Under the pieces are notes generated by a model that was given only the letters and a program-made list of their open reading frames with translations, had not been told where the DNA came from and ran no database searches. A stretch of DNA of 64,000 bases from Leidyana gryllorum EB-2025a (taxonomy: Eukaryota > Apicomplexa), in NCBI GenBank assembly GCA_048772705.1, contig JBLWGC010000051.1, positions 304,268 through 368,267 of the forward strand, written 5' to 3'. Positions 1-10,198 of the stretch are shown piece by piece (position 1 is the stretch's first letter; every line of letters begins with the position of its first letter). A program made the position numbers and the translations under genes.

Positions 1-3000
1 ACTTCGGCCACAGTAACGGGGCTATGGGAGCGGCACAACTCATCAAAGCTTTAATGACGATCCATCATCGCGTCGTGCCTGCGCTCCTCGGATTCAAGCA
101 ACCTCATCGCTTCCTGGGAGACGTCAAGAAATACTCTGTCATTCTGCCGACTGAGAACACACCACTTCGCAGCGATGGTCATCCCATTACTGTTCTTATG
201 AACTCCTTTGGAATGGGCGGCGCAAATGGAAGTGTTATCATCAGTGGGGTGAGCGATAGCAGAGTTCGCGAAGAAGACCTCAAGTACCCGAGCACCGACG
301 AGGCGTTCCTTCAATGTCCCTCTGCTCATCTGCCTTGGTCTCCTCCTGACGCCCTCGTTGCTGCCAGTGCCTTGAGCAATGACCTCGCCCATCCCACTGC
401 GGATCTTGACGAGCTGCTCAGCATCGTGGCTAAGGCACCCAACCGGGTCAACTTCCTCAGCTCTTGGCACCGGATGGTCGACAGCACTCCAGAACTGAGA
501 GACTACAATATCCTCATTGTAGCTGGAGGACCAGTCTCAGACCTCATGAAACAGCTGGTTGACCGATTGTTTGAGAGGCGCGAGTACAGTCGTATCACCG
601 TGATCTGCCAGAGGAAATACTACACACCCTTCGAGAGCGACTGGCCGTTCCCCATACGCAGTGCTGACGAGGAGTTCTCCCGTTTACAATGGGTTGCAGT
701 CGAGCCAAGTGTGGATACAAACTTGCCTGTCACCCCTGATGCTTTCGACTCTGTGTTTGTTATCCCACGAAGTCAACTGTTGGGAGTTCCCTACGCCCTG
801 TGTCGAGATGATGTTCAAATGGTCAAGTTGTGTCTGCCGCTCCTCTTGGAATCTCGCGAAATTCAAGTCCTTAGTCATGCTTACAGCGATCCTCAACTGC
901 TTTTCTTGACAGAAGGGAAGCTCAATTGCGTACCCCGACCTCTAACTGTGGAAGAGGTCAGCCGCATGGCTTCCCCTCAGCTGCACGGAGGCGTCTGGGC
1001 CCGTTTAATCATCGAGAGGATCCTCACAGAGCTGAAAGGCGGCCGTCGTATAACGATCCATCGCCACGGCCTTATCATGAACAATGAGTTGTTGTCCAAC
1101 GTCATGATGGCTATGCTCGAGACTGCTGTCCGAGCAGGACAAGTAGTAGATGGCGCTCCTCTGCTGGTGTCGAACGTTCAGTCCCTCATCGAAGGTCTGT
1201 GTGACTACAATAGCGAGTACTGGAAGGCGACCAACTTTGAAGGGGTTCTGTACACTAACTTGGTGTCTCGCACACCTTACACGCGACAACATTTGGTTTT
1301 GGATCTGACCCTGTTGGGATTGAACGTTGATGTGGTGCCGCTTGAAGCGGTCTTGCGGGAGGCCAAGAACGCCAACAGCAACTCGGGAACTCTTGTTTCG
1401 ATGACCATTCATCGCATGCTGGCTCCGCATCTCACGTCGCCGCAGACTACTCCTGTAACGTTCGGTGGATACTGTCCAACGTCTGTGGAGGCCGTGTCCG
1501 CGGTCCACCTGCGTATGCCTACAGTGACGCTGAAGCGGGGCTTCCCCTTCCGCACCCCAGTTGATGCAACGATAAGTGCGGAGAAGATCCTGGGGGCTTT
1601 GTACACGGCTGGAGCATTACCGCGTAATCGCCCGCTCAGCGCAGTGACACTGGCTGTACTCAAGGCTTTCAGCCATGCGGCCAGTGCTGCCAATCTCAGC
1701 AGCCACGGTATCGCCATGTTGAGGTTGATGCTCTGTCACTGTGTCCAGAACCTGGAAGTATGTGCCGCATTAGAAGAGGCAGGCGTACAGCCGGCGTATA
1801 ACCAAGGATCGTCTACCACTGACGCTCTGCAACCCGTTTTCGTAATTGGAATGGACCGCCTGTCGAATCTGTTGGTAGCCAATATGTTGTTGGCAGACAA
1901 GGAGCGGTTCCGGTCTCCTGGGTTTGGTCGAATGATGGCCCTGTTTGGTCCCATAGGCCATCTCAAATGGGATGAGGATGAGCCAATTTGGCCAGCAATC
2001 ACTCGAGCTTGGCAGAACTTTGACAAGGCGCAGGCCTATGTCGAAGATTCCATCCAGACACTGAAGAACATTGTTGGCACCGACTATGAGTGCTTGTTCC
2101 CTGACAAGGAGGAACAGCCATGGGAAGACACTCTGCTTCTGGAGTTCATGGGGTTGAACCAAAGTTATATGATGAAGTTCCAGATCGATGTGACGCAAGT
2201 CATGAAAGACCATATGCTGGAAGCCTACAAACTGCACAGAATGATGCTCGGACTGCAGCTACATCGCATGAAATTCAAGTGTCGGCCACTTGATGGACAG
2301 CATGTGGTTCTCACCTCGCCATACCACTTACTCGGCCTGAAAGAGCTCATGACCACCTATCCAGATTGCCGGATAGTCTACATCACTAGCTCCATAGAGT
2401 CCGCCTTGCACTTGAACATTCAAGTTTCTGAGCGATTCCAGTACAATCTGCGTCGGACCTACGACTTGGGAGAGATTGTGAGAAGCCAACGAAAAGTATT
2501 GCGAGAAGGCATCGGGGCTGCCCTCCCACAACTGAGACAACTGAGTGACAAACAGCTCTTCGTGGTGCGGCCGGAAAGCATTTTCGAGAACAGTCGTTCC
2601 TTGTTATCCTCATTGCGTGCCTGGTTGAACATTCCGAGAACTGAGCCTCTGCCAACGAGCTGTACCCGGGCGTTGTCGGAAGTGGTATTGGACCAGCTGC
2701 TCCCCCACTCGATGGATCATCGCAGTCGTGGACGAGTCGCCCTGATCAGTCAAGCTATGCAACACATGAGTGAGGCTAGTGAGGAGCAATTGGCAGAGAC
2801 GCCTTTGACCTTCGAAGCCCCGCGCGGCACTGATGAGTACTTTGCGTGCCTTCAGGTCGCTGCTTCGAAGAAACTGACCAGCGCGACTCTCCGAAAGGCA
2901 CTTCAACACCTCAGCGTCCCTGTGGCCGCACCTGGGGACGACCCAACGGAAGTCATCCGCCATTACATCACTAATCTGATCCCGACTTTGTTCCAGATTG

Positions 3001-5614
3001 AGGTGATCGAAGGGACCAAACCCAGATCGCGGATAATACTGACTGGCGCTGTTGGCTTTTTGGGAAGATACGTTCTGCACTCACTCCTTCAGAAAGACTT
3101 GGACAGCTACACAGGACACAAGAATACCAAAGTGACATGTTTGATCCGAAATAACCAGAAGATGACAGCACGCGAGCGGTTGTTCGCGGCCTTCAATGAG
3201 GCTGGGCTACCGACCGACGAGCTCAGGACCCCTCGGGTGGAAGTGATTGTCGCAGATCTGGAGAGAGACCGATTCGGGTTGTCGAACGCGATGTATACAG
3301 AGCTCGCTGAGACCACCTACTGCATCTATCACACAGCTGGAAAAGTGCATCCTCTGGCAGATTTCAAGGATCTCGCAGGACCCAATGTTCACGCAACATT
3401 CCAAGTTGCCAAGTTGCTGGTGTACTCTGGCTGTGAACGGATGAACTTTGTCTCGTCGGTGATTGTGTACCCCGAGGCTACTCAGGGAGCTCCACATCTC
3501 GACTTCTTCCCGGAGAGTCAGCAACCCACACCATTCACCCAACTCGCAGATTTCCCGTAAGTGATGCTAAGTTTTGCTATATATAGACAATGAATCATGA
3601 TGGTTGCAGAGTTGCGGGCAATGGTTACGCATGGGCAAAGCAGGCTGCCGAACTGATGATGCAAGTTCTCAGCGAGAGAATGGATCTTCCCATCGCCATC
3701 TATCGCTTCCCCCACGTGTTTGCAGCTGCCAATCCTCCTCGTTTGAATGCTGATGATCCCATCACCGACATTGTCCAGGTGGCAATCGAAACTGGGCTTC
3801 TGACTGAGCGTATCATTTCCTGGACCAATGGCGTTACAGTGGATGATGGCGCACGATTGATGGTGGAGGTGAGTTTGGTGTACAGAATTGACTGTTATTG
3901 ATCCCTTTTGCAGATCTCTATGAAGACGGCGGCCCACAGCGCTCACAACTCCGACGCCCCTAACACCAATACATATCACATCTGTCGCGGCAGCCACCCG
4001 AGTTCTTTCTCGAACGCGGAGGAAACGCTGGATCTCGCTCGCACAGTTGGCATACCGATTGACGTGGTGGAGGATGACGTCTTTGTCAAACGGGCGACTG
4101 AAATGAACCCTGGCAGTAAAGCTATGGTGTTCTATAGTTTCGCTCGCGACATGATGGACATCCGGGGTCCTCAGGTGCGCAAACGGCGGGCGCTGACGGA
4201 GAGTGAAACACTCTGCAACACGAGAGCCCTAAATGCGCATACTACATGGACTCCCAGCTCCGAGCTGTTCGCCGGTTTGATACGTCAAGTTCTGATGACT
4301 CGGCAATTGAGTATGAATTCGGCCATCTCGTCATTGGACGGGCACAAAATCATTCAACTTTGTCACCACGCTGTCCGCAATGTATTGGGTGCCGATGTGT
4401 GGAGAGAATTGGAGGAGACATTCCAGGATCGATCTAAGCGAACTCTTTTGGATGATGAGAACTTCTTGATGGAGCCCCTTGAGATCTTCCGGAGCGAAGC
4501 CTCTCAAAAAGCCAATGCTTTGGGTCGCATCTTTGCGCGAAGATTCGTACAGCAATGGTATTGCAACTTGATGCTTATGCAACTGGCGGAGAAACGGGAT
4601 CCGTCGCTGCTCACCCTACCCATCGTGGAGAAACCCGTTTTCATCGTTGGACTGAACCGAAGTGGAACTACGTACTTGTACCATGCATTAGCCCGCGATA
4701 CGTCAGTGTTCAGAGCTCCCACCCTAATGGAACTGATGATGCCCTACGGTACTGATGGGGTCTTCTTGCCGCAACCGGGCGAGACCAGTCCCGCTCCGTT
4801 ACTGCCGTGTGATCTGGAGTCATACGCAGAGGACCCACGGCGCGAAGTCTGCCAGATGCATCTCAAGTGGGCGAGCGTCCCTAACTGGGATGTAATCCAC
4901 CAGTCCCACGCGCAGCTCCCAGAGGAGGATTACCTGATCTTCGATCATTCCGGACGAACGTTCTCCTTCCCGATCGCATATGACGCAGCAGAGTATACGA
5001 GATGGTTGGAGGCGAACGACTACGCGGAGTTGAGAAGGGGATACAAAACGCACATAAGATTCCTCAGACACCTCCAACGCCAGAGAGAAACTCCCCGATG
5101 GCTGATCAAGGGACCCTTCCATATGATCACAATGGACACTCTCTTCGAGACGTACCCAGATGCCAAAATCATCTGTCTGCATCGGAGTCCGGTGGCATCA
5201 GTGGAGTCGTGGCTCAATTTGGTTCTGGCGTTCCGGAAAACTCTGTCGGACAGCGAGGACCACACTTTGTGGGCCCACGAGGAAGTGCAGCGCGAAGCGT
5301 TGATGATGGAGAGGTTCCAGAAATGGCGCGACGCGAATCCCGAGTTGGCGAGTGAAAGAGTCCTTGACGTCCACTTCAACCGGATGATAAAGAGTCCGGG
5401 CGATACCGTCAAAGAAGTTTATGACTTCGTGGGAGAAAAGTACGACGACACGGTGGCCAGCCTGCTGGAGGGATTTGAATGCGAGGATGGAAACTGGCGT
5501 CTTCAGAAAGGCACTTTGAATCGAAAAGAGCCTCTGTTATACTTTGGCTTAACAGAAGAGGAAGTGAATAAGGCTTTCGCAAAGTGCCGCTTGCACAGCT
5601 CCTCCACCAACTAG
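1..5614 (+). CDS. Ketosynthase / thioester-reductase / sulfotransferase multidomain protein (5' truncated by window)
   Basis: The frame is open from base 3. It begins at the last catalytic-histidine motif of a polyketide/fatty-acid ketosynthase (FGHSNGAMGAAQ) and reaches the KS end motif NSFGMGGANGSV. Next come a degenerate NAD-binding domain (about 500-1700), a degenerate sulfotransferase-like domain (about 1830-2650), an intact thioester-reductase-type short-chain dehydrogenase (TGAVGFLGRY near 3050, NGYAWAK near 3625) and an intact Sulfotransfer_3-type domain (GLNRSGTTYL near 4650, IKGPFHM near 5105, HRSPVASVES near 5180). Introns are 3557-3609 and 3869-3913; both restore the reductase frame. 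I see no carrier-protein DSL motif in this part. By family knowledge the reductase releases a thioester as aldehyde or alcohol and the sulfotransferase uses PAPS. The product is unknown, and the N-terminal part lies outside the window. Confidence 0.85.
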
Positions 5615-5622
5615 TCGTCATC

Positions 5623-6028
5623 TCAAGTATTATGCTTCTTCTTTGGTTTATACCGTTTGTCCTTCTGTTTGCGAACCTTCTCAGCTTGGTACACATCCCG
5701 ATATTTATTAACGCGCAGTTTGACCCCCGTCTCCTTCTCCTTCTCCAAAGTCTTGGCCACGGCCTTGTCAGCGGCCTTACGCCGCGCAAAGACTTCCGTG
5801 AGGGGCATCTTTTGACGTTTCTCAACCTGCAGTGACAAAATGAGACTGTGAACGGAGGGCCTGCTGGCTGGCTACCTTGGCACCCAAAGCTTTCAGTTTG
5901 GTCAACTCGTAGTCTTTCCGCAGATGTTTGCTCAAATGGGGCATCGCGAGGTCTCGAACTTCCCTCACGATTTGATTAAACTGGTCCGTATATCCCACAT
6001 TGCGACGATTTGGCTTCGGCTTGGCCAT
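5623..6028 (-). CDS. Small lysine/arginine-rich basic protein
   Basis: This is a 118-residue protein from two exons. The intron 5827-5875 has a GT donor and a TGCAG acceptor and joins LKALGAK to VEKRQKMP in frame. The start at 6028 gives MAKPKPNRRN; the frame is open further upstream, but this ATG lies 48 nt from the divergent neighbour's start. The C-terminal half is very basic and helical, ending in KPKKKHNT, which resembles small nucleolar or ribosome-biogenesis proteins of the FYV7/CCDC59 kind. I cannot assign it to one of these. It ends 8 nt from the convergent sulfotransferase gene. Confidence 0.7.
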
Positions 6029-6076
6029 TGTATTTGCAATCCAAAAAAAAGATTTGGACTCTACTGAGAGGATGAG

Positions 6077-7516
6077 ATGGCAGCAAACGTTGAGCATGAC
6101 CGAGACACCGTGGTAGGTGAAGGGAAGGGCGCTGCTCGTGGACAAAGGTAAGATTTCCGAGCCCTAATGTCCATTGTGTGTAGTCTAGTGGAACTGAGAT
6201 CAAAGATAGGTGCGCTCAAACGCCAGGTCGACGACTATGAATCTCGCTCAAGTATCGGCGTGGGCATAGTCGCGCCCGAGAGTATGGATGAGAATAATAC
6301 GCAACGGCATTCGCGAGACGCCAACTCCTCCATCAACGGTGTGTGCTTAACCGGTTGCGAAAGATCGTCCCCCCCCTCCCCATCCGCATACCGCCGGCAA
6401 AGCTGGCCCGCATTAGTGTCGGCATCGCCGAGAAGGCGAGAACGTTCATCTGACCGATCCCACATCGATCTCTTGCAACAACAAGACGAGACCATACACA
6501 ACCTGCAAGAGACTATAGATTCCCAGAGTGCCAAAATACGCCAACTCGAGGAAATTGTCGCTCGACGGACCCAACAAGTCGAACAGTTAACCATGTCAAT
6601 GGCCGGGGTCCGGCAGGATCTGTTCGACGCCGACTCGGGTGCCACACTACGAAAGCTCAATAACTTACAACACCATCTGCAATCTTCGCAGAGACACGAA
6701 GCACAGTTAGAATCATTGGTAAGCGATTCCTTTTCCTCTCCCTTCCCCCTCCCTTCCCCTCCATCACCCAGTGTGCCTGTCTCTCTGCTGATCGGCCGCC
6801 CCTTTGCCTTTGTCTTTGTCTTTGCCTTTATTTATCAAATAATTGCTCCGCGACAGGTGAGCTGCTCGGAGAGCAGACTAACGGAGTTCTACGCCCTTCA
6901 ATGTGCCCTAGAAACCGCGAACGAAAAGACTCGTACCTGGCAGAAACGTGCTGCTATGTTAGCACAAGCTCGAACCCAAACTCAGAATGCCCATGAACGG
7001 GCTGTCCTACTGGTAATTGAATGATGCCAGGATTCTGAGCTCATCTTGCTTAGCTAGCTGGCTGCCCAGGATATGGCTGATTATGCCAGTGGTGTGGACC
7101 GGGCTGGTGCCGGAGCAAACCAAGTCACTAGTCCCCCAATGCGGGAGGCTGGCGCACAGACGGACCCTGAAGGTTGGGAAGCGATGCTCAACGAACAGAT
7201 CGTCTCATCTGTGATGAGTACCCGCACTCCTCATCGCGCTAATCGCCGATCACCCACACGAGGGACGCCGAGCTCGCCGCAGAGCAGCTGGAGTCCATCG
7301 TCTGTGTGGATAGGGAGTCAGGAGAATCGAGAGCGTCGTTCGCTAGTTATGATGCTTCGAAAAGAACGACGCCAACGCCAAGATGCTGAACGCAAGTTGC
7401 ACGATCTGCTGGGCTTTCACTTGATGGCTATGGAGAAGCCCCGTAAATCTGAAGGAGGAGGCGGCGGCGGCGAGATTCAGTTTGGGGGGGCTCGGGTCTT
7501 TGATTTCACGACATAA
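6077..7516 (+). CDS. Coiled-coil protein, unknown function
   Basis: The model gives 402 residues with introns 6148-6183, 6719-6856 and 7013-7069. The first intron is only 36 nt; a start at 6167 without it is the alternative, and both enter the same frame. The protein has Ser/Arg-rich ends around a long heptad-like coil, from about SRSHIDLLQQQDETIHNL to ERAVLL, consistent with a structural or centrosomal role, but no family is recognised. The 138-nt intron has no stop and keeps the frame. I treat it as an intron because it has GTAAGC and CGACAG borders, is pyrimidine-rich, and would insert a hydrophobic segment into the coil. Confidence 0.65.
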
Positions 7517-7531
7517 AATTTGAATGAAAAA

Positions 7532-8503
7532 ATGCGCCTCATATTCGTCCGGCATGGCGAGTCTTTGAACAATCTGTCCGCAAGTCAGCAGCATAGTGGC
7601 GATTCGGAGGACGCCTACAACGCACTCCGTATTCCGGATCCACCATTGGTGTCGAACGGTAAGACATTCAAGATGCCCCCCCTTACACTGTCGCAGCTGG
7701 AGAGGCCGGCCAGAAAGCAGGAAAATGGCTGTGTGAGGACGCGTTGGTTGCCAACGAGTACTATCCCCACCCCATTGAATGCCGTTTAATCTGCTCTCCA
7801 ATGCTTCGAGGGCTCCAATCAGCAGCTATTCTGCACCGAGAACTCCAACAGAGCAATTTTGATGTCAAGGTCTTTGTAGACCCTGAGATCGGTGAAGTGG
7901 GAGGCTTGTTTCACGGCACTCGCCTACCGGACGGAGGGGTACAGACGCATTCAGATTCTCCCTGGATCGGAGGGATGTCCCGCTCGCAGATTCTCAAAGG
8001 TTATCCAGGATTCGAAATACCACCCGAGATCACCGAAGAAGGTTGGTATAACAAGCCTCAAGAGCCGTACCAAGAGGCGGTGAAGCGAGCGGAACGTTTT
8101 GCAGAGTGAGTGAGATAGAGGAGGACCACCACTGTGACTCGGTGTCGTCGTTTGTTGCAGAGAGTTACGACTGGCTGCATCGACACTGGACGGTTCTCGT
8201 CCCTGGACACGAGATTGGAAACTTCCGTCGGACTCGCGAGTGGTGATAGTGGTCGCGCACGGGTTGTTCTTCAGTCTCACCGCTGGATGTCTGCTGCTGA
8301 ATGGGGTTCCAGGCTTATTGGAGGTTCGGAGGACACAGATGCTGATCAATAATTGGGCAGCAACGCAGTTTCAGCTGAAAGAAGAGGAGGACGGGAAACA
8401 CCGCCGCATCACTGGATTAGACTTTCACAATCTACAGAGCTTCTTGCCGCTGACACTGCGGCGGAGGCAGCAATGGCGAGGATTGAACGGTCCTCTCTGT
8501 TAG
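7532..8503 (+). CDS. Histidine phosphatase / phosphoglycerate-mutase-like protein
   Basis: This 292-residue protein starts MRLIFVRHGESLNN, which carries the RHG phospho-acceptor motif. It continues with CSPMLRG (second arginine), the acidic residue of GEVGGLFHG and the second histidine in VVAHGLFFSL, so the active site looks complete. Introns 7659-7696 (38 nt) and 8106-8160 restore frame exactly at conserved segments. The ATG at 7532 sits only 15 nt after the stop of the upstream gene. The family includes cofactor-dependent phosphoglycerate mutases and many small-molecule or protein phosphatases. The spacing of motifs does not let me name the substrate. Confidence 0.85.
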
Positions 8504-8521
8504 TTCACTAAACTTGTTATT

Positions 8522-10126
8522 TCATAGCTCTAGAGTCTCCAGACGCTTGAAGAGAACATCTCCTGTAGTCACATCTGCCCCCGTCACTAAGTTGTTAGTG
8601 CTCTGCAACTCCCAAAGGTATTTGCGAGGAGAGCCGAATCGACGGAAAATCTCGTCACAGGCAGTGGGTATGATGGGCCACAGGAAGTGAGCAGCCAAGT
8701 ACACCATTTCCATGCAACTCCGTATCACACGTCTCTTCTCGTCCACATCTGCGATCTTCCAAGGAGCTTTCTCGGTCAGGTATTGGTTGGCTTGACGACA
8801 AATTTGCATTCCGGCGCTGCAGAGGTCCTGCAGGGCGAAAGCTCCCATAGCCTTCTCGGCCGTATTGTAAATTGTCGGCAAATCCACTAAAACTTCACAT
8901 TCTCCGACGTCGGGCACTTTGCCATCACTAGCCTTGCCACACAGGGCAGTAACTCTGTGCACCAAGTTGCCCAAAGTGGAGGATAAGTCGCTATTGTTCA
9001 GATTAAGCAACGCTTCAGCGCTGAATTTCACATCTGCACCGTAGGTGCCCTCGTGGACCATATAGTATCTGTGGTGGGAATGGTGGCCAACGCAAACACA
9101 CTTGACGACTCACCTGAAGGTGTCTGACCCGGTAATGGATAAGCACTGCATCGGGTCAATCACATTGCCGAACGATTTGGACATCTTGCTGCCATCTACA
9201 GCTTGTACAAAACCGTGTCCAAAAACCCTGTTAGCTGTGGGAAGCTTGGCAGCCATGAGCATAGCAGGCCAGATCACACAGTGAAACCAGATGATGTCCT
9301 TTCCAATGATGTGCACATCAGCGGGCCAGTACTTGTAGTCATCGTGCTTTGGGTCATGCAGCGAGATGGCTGAGCAGTAATTGCTCAGTGCATCAAACCA
9401 GACATACATCACGTGAGTGTCTGAGCCTGGAACTGGGATTCCCCATTTTAAATTTGTTCTCGAAACACTCAAGTCTTCCAGTGGAGCCTTCTCCAGTCGC
9501 GCGACCAATTCGTTTCGTCGGGTGGCTGGCTGCACGTAATCTGTGTTCTTCAAGAGGTCCAAGACAGCGTCGTGATATTTGGACATTCTGAAAAAGTAAG
9601 ACTCTTCGTTCCGTCTCTCGAAAGGCTTCCCGGTGTCCGGGTCTTTGTAGTTGGTAGCCGCAGCGTCCCGCTCCGACAGGAAGTTCTCTTCACGAACGTT
9701 ATACCACCCCTCATATCTGTCGAGGTATATGTCTCCGTTCTCCTCGACCCGCGTCCACAGCCATTGGGCGAAGGCTTTGTGTTCGGCTTCCGTAGTTCTA
9801 ATGTATCGGTGATCACTAAGATTCAGGTTGGCGTTGAGTTGCTGAAAGAATTTCACATTCCGCTCGCACAACTCCAACGGAGTGATTCCTTGCGCTTCCG
9901 CAGTATTCGCTATCTTTTGACCGTGCTCGTCACTACCAGTGACATACTTGGTGTCGCGACCCGCAATAGTATGGTACCGGGCAATCACATCAGCAGTGGC
10001 GAACTCGTAGGCGTGGCCGACATGAGGCGGTCCATTCAGGTATGCAATAGCAGTTGTCAGGTAAAACTTTTGCTCCTTAACCTGCTCTCTCTCCTCATAG
10101 GTCAGTGTCTTGGCGCACTCCACCAT
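8522..10126 (-). CDS. MARS: Methionyl-tRNA synthetase
   Basis: This 519-residue class I synthetase charges tRNA-Met. HVGH (HIGH signature) lies near residue 37 and KMSKS near residue 318. The catalytic domain is followed by the anticodon-binding helical domain (LGNLVHRV, APWKIA) and the protein then ends, with no EMAP-like tRNA-binding tail. The connective peptide has GWYNVREENFLSERD where zinc-binding forms carry cysteines, so it is the zinc-free type. One intron, 9069-9113, joins DTFR to YYMVHEG. The start at 10126 follows 72 nt of spacer from the next minus-strand gene. No transit peptide is evident, so it may be cytosolic or dual. Confidence 0.93.
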
Positions 10127-10198
10127 CTTTCACACTGCTCCTCGAATTTCGAAATATAAATTTTAATCCCAACGGATTTTTCTACACTATAAATCAAT

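Noticed and set aside
6720-6840. Short tandem CTTTGT repeats as a possible microsatellite of interest
   Set aside because: They are confined to an intron polypyrimidine tract with only a few imperfect copies.
8522-10126. Bacterial contamination or recent bacterial transfer suggested by bacterial-like MetRS and pyrophosphatase
   Set aside because: Both genes carry the same tiny GT-AG introns as their neighbours, and such forms occur in other protists.
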